Positions 1-5,436 of a stretch of 12,189 bases of DNA are shown piece after piece (within the stretch, counting starts at the first letter, position 1; each line of letters begins with the position of its first letter). The stretch covers positions 1,374-13,562 of the forward strand of contig DIUS01000029.1 of NCBI GenBank assembly GCA_002423075.1. Direction: 5' to 3'. The stretch comes from Microbacteriaceae bacterium UBA6152 (lineage in GTDB: Bacteria > Actinomycetota > Actinomycetes > Actinomycetales > Microbacteriaceae). The notes beneath the pieces are model-generated. The model was not told the origin of the DNA, did not search any database, and was given only the letters and a program-made list of their open reading frames with translations. Both the position numbers and the translations under genes were made by a program.

Positions 1-50
<50 letters not shown>

Positions 51-60
51 TTGCCCCTCT

Positions 61-66
61 AATCTA
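61..66 (-). promoter_or_regulatory. Probable -10 box for tRNA-Lys
   Basis: On the minus strand bases 66-61 read TAGATT, a good match to TANNNT. The box ends 11 bases before the mature tRNA 5' end at 50, leaving a leader of only a few bases that RNase P would remove. I see no convincing -35 hexamer. Confidence 0.4.
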
Positions 67-92
67 TCGCAAGCCGCGTTCAGCGCGTCGGG

Positions 93-98
93 CTAGCG
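93..98 (+). promoter_or_regulatory. Probable -10 box for a leaderless transcript of the 107-739 gene
   Basis: TAGCGT fits TANNNT and is followed by 8 bases and then ATG at 107. Transcription would start at or next to the A of the start codon. No Shine-Dalgarno sequence precedes the ATG, which fits leaderless initiation. No clear -35 element is visible. Confidence 0.4.
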
Positions 99-106
99 TG
101 GGGCTC

Positions 107-739
107 ATGGTCGACCAGCCGCGCCGCCCCGTGCGCCTGCCCAGCGAGGCCTTCGATGTGCAGCCGGGCGGGCTCGATCCCGCGGTCACGATGCGCATCG
201 CGCACGACTCGGCACGCGCGCTCGTGCACCGGGTGCGGGCGAGCGACGATCCCGACCTCATCGAGCGCATGGTCGCCTACACCGACGAACACGGCCTCGA
301 CGTGCTCGCCGAGCTGTGGTCGCAGTCGGGCCCGCGCACCCTGCCGGGGGCGCTGTGGCGCCTGTCGCTGCTGCGCGCGCTCGTACGCGGCGATGCTGCG
401 GGCACGGCGCTCGTGTTCCAGCGCGGCAGCGAAGTGCTCTCGACCGCCGATGTCGTCGTCGCGGGAGCCGAGAGCCCGACCGGGCCCGATGAGATTCTGC
501 GGCTCGCCGACCAGGTGCTGCGCGGCGCCTATCAGGGCGACTTCGCGGTCGCGCTCGATCGGGCCGCCGCGTTCTGCCGCACCTCTGCGGCCGGTGCCGC
601 CGATCTCGCCGACGACGCGGATGCTGCGCTCGACGACTCCCGCGCCAGCTACTACACCGCCCGCGCTGCTCGATTGGCCGCGACCGCGCGCGACTTCACC
701 GCCTGCGCGCGCCTCGAGCGGGCGGGCACGCTCGACTGA
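107..739 (+). CDS. Conserved-looking actinobacterial protein of unknown function (210 aa)
   Basis: A soluble, Ala/Arg/Asp-rich, largely helical protein with no signal peptide, no membrane segment and no catalytic motif I recognise. It opens with a short basic stretch (VDQPRRPVR), followed by helical segments such as DPAVTMRIAHDSARALVHRV and GALWRLSLLRALVR. I have an impression of similar proteins of about 210 aa in Microbacteriaceae that carry the unhelpful name 'RNA polymerase subunit beta'. I see nothing here resembling RNAP beta, so I do not use that name. ATG at 107 is preferred over the in-frame GTG at 98 because the GTG overlaps the putative -10 box. The gene stands alone between a divergent tRNA and a terminator-like hairpin. 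That it is a real gene is fairly sure from codon bias; its role is unknown. Confidence 0.75.
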   Translation: MVDQPRRPVRLPSEAFDVQPGGLDPAVTMRIAHDSARALVHRVRASDDPDLIERMVAYTDEHGLDVLAELWSQSGPRTLPGALWRLSLLRALVRGDAAGTALVFQRGSEVLSTADVVVAGAESPTGPDEILRLADQVLRGAYQGDFAVALDRAAAFCRTSAAGAADLADDADAALDDSRASYYTARAARLAATARDFTACARLERAGTLD

Positions 740-743
740 GAGT

Positions 744-775
744 GAGCATCCGTCGCCCGCCGCCGCCGGATGCTC
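744..775 (+). terminator. Terminator-like hairpin after the 107-739 gene
   Basis: A perfect 9-bp inverted repeat, GAGCATCCG (744-752) and CGGATGCTC (767-775), surrounds a 14-base C-rich loop and begins 5 bases after the stop codon. No T-tract follows, so this may be a U-less actinobacterial terminator or a 3'-end stabiliser. It sits upstream of the candidate RNA promoter and would separate the two transcripts. Confidence 0.5.
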
Positions 776-800
776 GGAATAGGCGACCGGCCTGCACGGT

Positions 801-806
801 TACACT
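801..806 (+). promoter_or_regulatory. Candidate -10 box (TACACT) for the 812-1019 RNA
   Basis: TACACT matches TANNNT. Its last base is 5 bases before position 812, where the long 5'/3' pairing of the candidate RNA begins, which is where a transcript would be expected to start. No recognisable -35 hexamer lies 16-19 bases upstream, so the promoter would rely on the -10 or on an activator. Confidence 0.4.
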
Positions 807-811
807 GCTCT

Positions 812-1019
812 AGCCGGGCCGCAGTAACCCCGGGCTCCACTTTTCGCCGCTACGAGCGGCCACTCGCCGAGAGGCGTTCTGCGGTCCGGCTTTGGCATGC
901 CCTCCGACGGCCGCTGAGAGGTCGAAGCTGGCACGTCGTACTGTTCGCGACACGTCGCACGCTCCATGTGGTGCGAGTTGTCCGAAACGGTGCGAGACGG
1001 CGAGATCGGTGGCCCGGCT
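812..1019 (+). ncRNA. Candidate structured non-coding RNA of about 208 nt, class unknown
   Basis: The 308 bases between two convergent genes hold no plausible protein, but they fold strongly on paper. The ends pair over 11 bp (812-822 with 1009-1019, one G-U). A second 8-bp helix (842-849 with 998-1005, one U-G) lies inside. Within it are a 7-bp stem (855-861 with 909-915) containing a CGCC-GAGA-GGCG tetraloop hairpin (865-876), and a 6-bp hairpin (955-960 with 971-976). A TACACT box lies just upstream. The closed rod with an asymmetric internal loop recalls 6S or Ms1-like RNAs, which bind RNA polymerase, but I cannot match any family by primary sequence. It lacks the sequence marks I would expect of RNase P RNA, tmRNA or SRP RNA. 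The nearest downstream gene is convergent, so a cis riboswitch is unlikely. Confidence 0.45.
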
Positions 1020-1027
1020 CAGGCCAC
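1009..1027. terminator. Hairpin between the candidate RNA and the end of arsC
   Basis: GTGGCC (1009-1014) and GGCCAC (1022-1027) form a perfect 6-bp stem with a 7-base loop. It lies 21 bases downstream of the arsC stop on the minus strand and at the 3' end of the candidate RNA on the plus strand, so it could end both transcripts. Its left arm overlaps the closing helix of the RNA, and the two pairings exclude each other. No T-tract is present. Confidence 0.35.
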
Positions 1028-1047
1028 GAGGTCGACGACGAACGGGC

Positions 1048-1476
1048 TCAGCCGACGGGGACGAGTTCTGCGACGAGCGCCTCGACGCGGGTTTTGATGT
1101 CATCGCGAATCACACGCACCGACTCGATACCTTGCCCTGCCGGGTCATCGAGCTCCCAATCTTCATAGCGCTTGCCCGGAAAGATCGGGCAGGCATCGCC
1201 GCAGCCCATCGTGATGACGACGTCAGAGTCAACGACCGACTGCACGGTGAGAATCTTCGGCACGTTGTTCGCGATGTCGATGCCCTCTTCGGCCATGGCC
1301 TCGATGGCGATCGGGTTGATCTGGTCTTTCGGCTCGGAGCCGGCGGAGAGCACGGTGACCTTGTCGCCGGCGAGGTGCTGCAGGTAGCCGGCGGCCATCT
1401 GCGAGCGGCCCGCGTTGTGCACGCAGACGAAGAGAACGGTGGGCTTAGCCGTGTCGGCTTCCTTGTGACGCTTCAT
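1048..1476 (-). CDS. arsC: Arsenate reductase, low-molecular-weight phosphatase fold, mycothiol type
   Basis: Reduces arsenate to arsenite in the cytoplasm. The 142-aa protein has the phosphatase-like loop C18-V-H-N-A-G-R24 (CX5R) near the N-terminus, in which C18 is the nucleophile. It then has GCGDAC with C92 and C96, and a DDPAG segment (D110-D111) in the position of the general acid. The short C-x3-C spacing resembles the mycothiol/mycoredoxin-dependent ArsC1/ArsC2 of Corynebacterium glutamicum rather than the longer spacing of thioredoxin-dependent Bacillus ArsC; that dependence is inferred. ATG at 1476 follows a TATACT box by 6 bases, so the mRNA is probably leaderless. It lies 71 bases downstream of the arsR-arsC fusion on the same strand but has its own operator, so it is separately controlled. 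It is a paralogue of the ArsC half of the fusion. Confidence 0.93.
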   Translation of the reverse strand: MKRHKEADTAKPTVLFVCVHNAGRSQMAAGYLQHLAGDKVTVLSAGSEPKDQINPIAIEAMAEEGIDIANNVPKILTVQSVVDSDVVITMGCGDACPIFPGKRYEDWELDDPAGQGIESVRVIRDDIKTRVEALVAELVPVG

Positions 1477-1482
1477 GCGAAA

Positions 1483-1488
1483 AGTATA
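1483..1488 (-). promoter_or_regulatory. -10 box of the arsC promoter (leaderless)
   Basis: On the minus strand bases 1488-1483 read TATACT, followed by 6 bases and the ATG of arsC. The box overlaps the left arm of the inverted repeat at 1485-1502, so a bound repressor would block RNA polymerase. Confidence 0.6.
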
Positions 1489-1502
1489 GACACATATCTA
1501 TA
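1485..1502. promoter_or_regulatory. Probable ArsR operator at the arsC promoter
   Basis: TATAGA-N6-TCTATA is a perfect 6-bp inverted repeat with a 6-base spacer, in an unusually A/T-rich patch. The core TAGA-N6-TCTA recurs, with the same spacer length, in the divergent promoter at 2469-2492 next to the gene encoding the ArsR domain. Binding by that protein is inferred. Confidence 0.6.
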
Positions 1503-1518
1503 TTTTGTGTCGAATGGA

Positions 1519-1540
1519 TCTTCGGCGCCGTCGGCGAAGA
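1519..1540 (-). terminator. Weak hairpin after the arsR-arsC fusion
   Basis: TCTTCG (1519-1524) and CGAAGA (1535-1540) form a 6-bp stem with a 10-base loop, beginning 7 bases after the fusion gene's stop codon. No T-run follows. It may partly separate the fusion transcript from arsC, which has its own promoter. Confidence 0.3.
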
Positions 1541-1547
1541 CGGATGC

Positions 1548-2474
1548 TCAGTTGCCGAACTCGGCGAGCAGACCGCGCACACGCTCGTCGATATCGTCGC
1601 GAATGCGCCGCACCACGTCGATGGGCTGACCGGCCGGATCGTCGACCGACCAGTCGAGATAGCGACGACCGGGAAAGACCGGGCAGGCATCGCCGCAGCC
1701 CATGGTGACGACCACGTCGGCAGCCTGGACGACGTCGTCAGTGAGCGGTTTCGGAAACTCGCCGCCGAGGGGCACGCCGATCTCGTCGAGCGCCGCGACG
1801 ACTGCGGGACGAATCTGATCGATGGGCGCTGAGCCCGCCGTGCGCACCCGCACGCGGTCGCCGCCGATGTGTCGCATGATGGCCGAGGCCAATTGTGAGC
1901 GCCCGGCGTTCTGCACGCACACGAAGAGCACCTCGATCGGTCGCGCTGATGACCGGGCGTCATCGTGATCGACATCGCGTGCGCTCAATCGCTCTGCCGC
2001 GAACTGGGCGGTCGATGAGGCGAGCGTGCGACTGTTGCCGTCTCGGCGCCGCAACAGGTCGTAGCTGTCGAGCACGACGCGTTCGACGGTCTCGCGTGAG
2101 AATGTTCCGGTGAACCGCACACTCAGATCATCGATGATCTTCGAAAGCAACGCGCCACTCATGTCAGCGGGCGAGGTCGGCTCAAGCCACTCTTCGAGAA
2201 GGGCTGCCACGCGATCGGGCAGCGAGTACCAGACCTCGCGACCCCTCGGTTCTCTGTCGAGAATCTCGGCATCGGCGAGCACTTTGAGATGGTGTGAGAC
2301 CGTGGGCTGCCGCAGCGACAGCGCCGTCGCGAGCCGGCCGACAGTCGACTCGTGGGCGGGTTCGTCGAGCAGCAGTCGGGCGATCGCGCTGCGCGTCGGG
2401 TCGCCGAGCGCGTGCAACCCTCGAGAAGCAGACGTCGCCGGCTGCGGGGTCGGCTCGCTCCGCGCATCTCGCAT
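1548..2474 (-). CDS. ArsR-type repressor fused through a three-helix bundle to an arsenate reductase
   Basis: A 308-aa three-domain protein. Residues about 17-98 are an ArsR/SmtB winged helix (LHALGDPTRSAIARLLL, then the recognition helix region RQPTVSHHLKVL and the wing near REVWYSL). Residues about 108-165 resemble the three-helix dimerisation segment found before many actinobacterial ArsC domains (FSRETVERVVLDSYDLL). Residues 178-308 are a complete ArsC with C186-VQNAG-R192 and GCGDAC (C260, C264). The only cysteines are those three, so the repressor domain has no visible arsenite-binding thiols. Start: the ATG at 2474 lies 7 bases after a TAGACT box and inside the operator, giving a leaderless mRNA. 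Longer in-frame starts up to 2732 run antisense through the aquaporin gene and are rejected. It probably represses itself, the divergent channel and the downstream arsC. No frameshift is needed to read the fusion. Confidence 0.88.
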   Translation of the reverse strand: MRDARSEPTPQPATSASRGLHALGDPTRSAIARLLLDEPAHESTVGRLATALSLRQPTVSHHLKVLADAEILDREPRGREVWYSLPDRVAALLEEWLEPTSPADMSGALLSKIIDDLSVRFTGTFSRETVERVVLDSYDLLRRRDGNSRTLASSTAQFAAERLSARDVDHDDARSSARPIEVLFVCVQNAGRSQLASAIMRHIGGDRVRVRTAGSAPIDQIRPAVVAALDEIGVPLGGEFPKPLTDDVVQAADVVVTMGCGDACPVFPGRRYLDWSVDDPAGQPIDVVRRIRDDIDERVRGLLAEFGN

Positions 2475-2492
2475 AGACCTGAGTCTATGCGA
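2469..2492. promoter_or_regulatory. Probable ArsR operator in the divergent arsR-arsC / aquaporin promoter
   Basis: A perfect 9-bp inverted repeat, TCGCATAGA and TCTATGCGA, with a 6-base spacer. It covers the -10 box and start codon of the minus-strand fusion gene and the -35 region (TAGACC, 2474-2479) of the plus-strand aquaporin promoter, so one bound dimer could shut both. It shares the TAGA-N6-TCTA core with 1485-1502. Confidence 0.7.
2482..2487 (-). promoter_or_regulatory. -10 box of the arsR-arsC fusion (leaderless)
   Basis: On the minus strand bases 2487-2482 read TAGACT, followed by 7 bases and the ATG at 2474. This position decides the start codon. It is buried in the operator. Confidence 0.55.
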
Positions 2493-2497
2493 TCGCC

Positions 2498-2503
2498 TAC
2501 AGT
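2498..2503 (+). promoter_or_regulatory. -10 box of the aquaporin gene (leaderless)
   Basis: TACAGT is followed by 7 bases and GTG at 2511. An upstream TAGACC (2474-2479) with an 18-base spacer matches four of six bases of TTGACA and lies within the operator. This promoter geometry favours GTG 2511 over the in-frame ATG at 2487. Confidence 0.55.
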
Positions 2504-2510
2504 AGCGGTC

Positions 2511-3221
2511 GTGACCGACGCGACCTCGCTCCCCGCCCCTGCACCCCTGCTCGTTCGACTGGCCGCCGAAACGCTCGGCAGCGGCGTGCTCGGTGGCACC
2601 GTGATCGGATCGGGCATCATGGCCACTCTGATCTCTAATGACGTCGGCGTGCAGCTGCTCATCAACGCCATCGCGACGGGTGCGGCCCTCACTGTTCTGA
2701 TACTCGTGCTGGCTCCCGTGAGCGGGGCGCAACTGAACCCCGCGGTCACTGCCGCGCTCGCCGTTGACGGGCGCGTGCCGCTGCGAGAGATCCTGCCGAC
2801 CGTCGTCGCTCAGCTCATCGGCTTCGCCGTGGGCGCGGTGGTCGCGAACCTCATGTTCGGCGGCCCTGCCGTGTCGATCAGCACGACCCTGCGCGGCGAG
2901 CCCGGCCAGTTGTTGGGCGAGGTCGTCGCCACGGCGGGGCTCGTGGCGGTCATCCTGGCCCTCGTCGCCCGCTCGCAGCAGGCGTGGATTCCCGCCGCAG
3001 TGGGCCTCTACATCACGAGCGCCTACTTCGCGACGAGCTCGACGAGCTTCGCCAACCCCGGCATCACCGTCGGGCGCATGTTGAGCGACAGCTTCGCAGG
3101 CATCGCGCCCGAGAGCACGCTGCCCTACATCGCCGCCCAGCTGGTGGGTGCAGCCGTCGGGATGTTGCTCGTGCGGCTCGTCATCGTTCCGCGTCCCCGG
3201 GCTGGCACCCCGCAGCTCTGA
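2511..3221 (+). CDS. Aquaporin/MIP-family channel, probable arsenite exit route
   Basis: A membrane channel of 236 aa from GTG 2511, with about six hydrophobic helices (residues about 22-40, 49-70, 94-116, 135-153, 158-175, 203-226). The first pore motif is intact (QLNPAV, 76-78). The second is NPG (ANPGITVGR, 182-184) instead of NPA. The Arg that normally follows this motif at the selectivity filter (NPAR) is absent. A missing NPAR arginine is a feature I associate with the arsenic-linked AqpS-like branch; it would widen the pore for arsenous acid or similar neutral solutes. Its promoter shares an operator with the divergent arsR-arsC fusion, which supports an arsenic role as in the AqpS-ArsC pathway of Sinorhizobium meliloti. 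No ArsB or Acr3 pump is seen. A PHO box begins 12 bases after its stop, with no strong terminator between, so read-through into pstS1 is possible. Confidence 0.88.
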   Translation: MTDATSLPAPAPLLVRLAAETLGSGVLGGTVIGSGIMATLISNDVGVQLLINAIATGAALTVLILVLAPVSGAQLNPAVTAALAVDGRVPLREILPTVVAQLIGFAVGAVVANLMFGGPAVSISTTLRGEPGQLLGEVVATAGLVAVILALVARSQQAWIPAAVGLYITSAYFATSSTSFANPGITVGRMLSDSFAGIAPESTLPYIAAQLVGAAVGMLLVRLVIVPRPRAGTPQL

Positions 3222-3233
3222 TCGAGCCCGCTA

Positions 3234-3251
3234 GTTCACCTGCTGTTCACC
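3234..3251 (+). promoter_or_regulatory. PHO box (PhoP site) upstream of pstS1
   Basis: Two direct GTTCACC units, 3234-3240 and 3245-3251, are spaced 11 bases start to start, as in Streptomyces PHO boxes. A GATGCT element (3261-3266) fitting a loose nAnnnT -10 box lies 9 bases after the box. A single extra unit in the opposite direction (bases 3307-3297, minus) also fits the consensus but may be chance. Phosphate-starvation activation is inferred from the PhoP regulon of actinobacteria. Confidence 0.75.
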
Positions 3252-3460
3252 GAGACCCTCGATGCTCGGTCGCGTCGTCGATTCCGACCAGGGTTTCGCC
3301 GATGAACAGCCCTCGACCACCCATGCACTTCGTATTGCCCCGCCAGACTCAAGCCGTTTACTTGCCGTCCATGTCGAGTGGATTCCATGAGTAGGTCGGC
3401 CACCGGCTGACACGTCACATTCTGGTAGGCGGCCCCCACGCCGCCAACGAAGGGATCGCA
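3252..3460 (+). other. Long leader region of the pst1 operon
   Basis: If transcription starts shortly after the GATGCT element, the pstS1 mRNA carries a leader of about 190 bases. The region holds no convincing gene. Its clearest structure is a perfect 6-bp hairpin, GGCGGC (3428-3433) with GCCGCC (3440-3445), which ends 3 bases before the Shine-Dalgarno GAAGGGA (3449-3455). I recognise no riboswitch. Confidence 0.4.
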
Positions 3461-4426
3461 ATGTCCACCAAGTACAGCAAGTCGGCGGCGTTCGCCGCCA
3501 CGCTCGCTGCAGCCGCGCTGTTCCTCAGCGCCTGCGCGGGCACGACCGAGACCGAAGAGCCCGCTGAGGGTGGCGAGGCGCTGAGCGGCGCCATCGTCAT
3601 CGACGGCTCGTCGACGGTTGCCCCCAACACCGAGGTTGCCGCCGAGCTGTTCCAGGAGGTTCAGCCCGACGTGCAGGTCTCCGTGGGTGTCTCCGGCACC
3701 GGTGGTGGCTTCGAGAAGTTCTGCAACGGTGAGACCGACATCTCCGAGGCCTCGCGTCAGATCAAGGACGACGAAGTTGCTGCCTGTGAGGCGAACGGTA
3801 TCGAGTTCGTTGAGCTCGGCATCGCCAACGACGGCCTCGCGGTCGTCGTGAACGCTGACAACGACTGGGCCACCTGCCTCACGGTCGACGAGATCTCGTC
3901 GATGTGGCGCGCCGAGGGTGCCGTCACCAACTGGGCCGATGTTCGCGCGGGCTTCCCGAGCCACGAGATCCTGCTCTACGGCCCCGGCACTGACTCGGGC
4001 ACGTTCGACTTCTTCACCGAAGAGATCAACGGTGAGAGCGGCTCGATCAACCCGGCATACAGCGACATCGGAGAAGACGACAACGCTGCTGTTCTGGGCG
4101 TGCAGGGCGCCATTGGCAACACGGCCTTCATCCCGCTGTCGTTCGTCGACGCCGCTGGCGACTCGATCCGCGCTGTCGAGATCGAGAACGAGAGCGGCGA
4201 CTGCGTCGCGCCGTCGCTCGACACCGTGCTGACGGGTGACTACAACCCGCTCGGCCGCCAGCTGTTCCTCTACCCCTCGGCTGACGCACTGCAGAAGCCG
4301 CAGGTGCTCGCGTTCCTCGAGTTCTACGTCACCAACCAGGCCGCCATCGCCGAGACCGCGGGCTTCATCCCGCTGAACGCGGACCAGGAAGCCGAGGCGC
4401 TTGACCGCCTCAACTCGCTTCTCTAG
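3461..4426 (+). CDS. pstS: Phosphate ABC transporter substrate-binding lipoprotein, first system
   Basis: Captures phosphate outside the membrane and passes it to PstC/PstA. The 321-aa precursor has a basic N-terminus, a hydrophobic stretch and the lipobox LSAC with C25 as lipidation site, then an acidic Thr/Glu-rich linker. Ligand-loop motifs are DGSSTV (48-53), SGTGGG (78-83), DISEASR (93-99) and GPGTDSGTFDFF (174-185). The last lacks the Arg seen in the RSDTSGT loop of the second PstS in this window, which marks a different PstS branch. The stretch around 215-230 (GNTAFIPLSF) differs from the usual FGY-rich segment I expect there. The start is ATG with Shine-Dalgarno GAAGGGA 5 bases upstream. 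It is first in pstS1-C1-A1-B1, with a 47-base gap to pstC1 that allows differential expression of the lipoprotein. Confidence 0.93.
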   Translation: MSTKYSKSAAFAATLAAAALFLSACAGTTETEEPAEGGEALSGAIVIDGSSTVAPNTEVAAELFQEVQPDVQVSVGVSGTGGGFEKFCNGETDISEASRQIKDDEVAACEANGIEFVELGIANDGLAVVVNADNDWATCLTVDEISSMWRAEGAVTNWADVRAGFPSHEILLYGPGTDSGTFDFFTEEINGESGSINPAYSDIGEDDNAAVLGVQGAIGNTAFIPLSFVDAAGDSIRAVEIENESGDCVAPSLDTVLTGDYNPLGRQLFLYPSADALQKPQVLAFLEFYVTNQAAIAETAGFIPLNADQEAEALDRLNSLL

Positions 4427-4473
4427 TCCCAGCCTCATCACCATGCAGTAACTAGCGCAAAGGCAGTCCAGGA

Positions 4474-5436
4474 ATGGCCACGTCCACGATCACCAGCTCG
4501 ACTGATGCACCGTTCTCGCTTGACGCGACGAAGAGCCGCATCGGCGAGAAGGTGATCGTGGCGGGGCTGTTTCTGGCTGCTGCGCTAGCCGTACTTATCA
4601 CCATCGCCATCGTCGTCTCACTGGTCTTCCCCACCATCGAGTTCTTCGAGACCGTGCCGATCGCTCGCTTCTTCTCGAACGAACCCTGGGGCCCCCTCTT
4701 CGCGAATCCCACCTACGGCGTGATCAATATCCTCGGTGGCACATTCGCGATCGTGCTCTACACCTCGGTCATCTCGCTTCCCGCCGGCCTCGGTTCCGCC
4801 ATCTACATGAGCGAATACGCCGGCCCGCGCATGCGCAAGGTTCTGCAGCCGCTCCTCGAGATCCTCGAGGGAATCCCGACCGTCGTTTACGGAATCTTCG
4901 CCCTCTTCTTCGTTGCGCCTTTGTTGAAAGACAACTGGCCCACCTGGATACCCGGCAAGCTCGGCGAAGAGCCGCAGTTCCAGTTCATCCTCGCCGCGAG
5001 CCTCGTGCTCGGCGTCATGATCATTCCGACGGTCGCCTCGGTGGCCTACGACTCGATGAATGCAGTGCCCCGCGCTCTACGCGAGGCTGCCTACGGCCTG
5101 GGTAGCACTCGCATGCAGGTCGCCACGCGAGTGGTTGTTCCGAGCGCCCTCTCGGGCATCATCGCGTCATTCGTACTCGGCCTGTCACGAGCGGTCGGGG
5201 AGACGATTGTTGTGCTCATGGCGGCTGGTGCGGTCGCCAACCTCACGCTGTGGCCGAATGACCCGGTGCTGACGATGACCGCCTTCATTGGGCGAACCGC
5301 GACAGGAGACATTTCCACGGGCAGTACGGCGTATTTCACGGTGTTTGCCGTCGGAGCACTGCTCTTCCTCATCACCCTGACGGTCAACATGATCGCGATC
5401 ACCCTCGTGCGCCGATTCCGAGAGGTTTACGAATGA
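4474..5436 (+). CDS. pstC: Phosphate ABC transporter permease PstC, first system
   Basis: One of the two membrane subunits forming the phosphate channel. The 320 aa contain about six hydrophobic segments (residues about 26-52, 86-110, 134-151, 171-192, 226-252, 286-312). The cytoplasmic EAA loop REAAYGLGSTRMQVATRVVVP begins at 203; it contacts the ATPase PstB. The SRAVGET segment (238-244) is typical of Pst permeases. A weak Shine-Dalgarno AAAGG lies 10 bases upstream. Its TGA overlaps the ATG of pstA1 (ATGA at 5433-5436), implying translational coupling. It is assigned as PstC rather than PstA by its place after pstS and by the NLTLWPND-type C-terminal half. Confidence 0.92.
   Translation: MATSTITSSTDAPFSLDATKSRIGEKVIVAGLFLAAALAVLITIAIVVSLVFPTIEFFETVPIARFFSNEPWGPLFANPTYGVINILGGTFAIVLYTSVISLPAGLGSAIYMSEYAGPRMRKVLQPLLEILEGIPTVVYGIFALFFVAPLLKDNWPTWIPGKLGEEPQFQFILAASLVLGVMIIPTVASVAYDSMNAVPRALREAAYGLGSTRMQVATRVVVPSALSGIIASFVLGLSRAVGETIVVLMAAGAVANLTLWPNDPVLTMTAFIGRTATGDISTGSTAYFTVFAVGALLFLITLTVNMIAITLVRRFREVYE

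Noticed and set aside
812..1019. RNase P RNA, tmRNA or SRP RNA
   Set aside because: CCGGGCTCCAC at 830-840 recalls part of RNase P, but the preceding GAGGAAAG and the other conserved blocks are missing and the length is half. No tmRNA ends or SRP GGAA-loop domain were found.
770..1168. Open frames on both strands across 770-1168 and 810-1103
   Set aside because: Arg/Ser-rich low-quality translations overlapping the end of arsC, with no ribosome-binding site. The region is better explained as structured RNA or intergenic DNA.
1548..2732. Longer start for the arsR-arsC fusion (to 2732)
   Set aside because: The extra 86 residues run antisense through the aquaporin gene, and the promoter and operator would fall inside the gene.
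2352..3221. Aquaporin start at 2352 or 2487
   Set aside because: 2352 lies inside arsR antisense and adds Arg-rich sequence. ATG 2487 sits upstream of the TACAGT box, so the leaderless GTG at 2511 fits better.
3198..3230. CGGGCT/AGCCCG inverted repeat spanning the aquaporin stop as a terminator
   Set aside because: Only 6 bp with a 21-base loop and no T-tract; too weak to call.
3236..4444. 402-aa antisense frame through pstS1
   Set aside because: A typical high-GC shadow frame: Arg/Val/Asp-rich with no motif, opposite a confident pstS.
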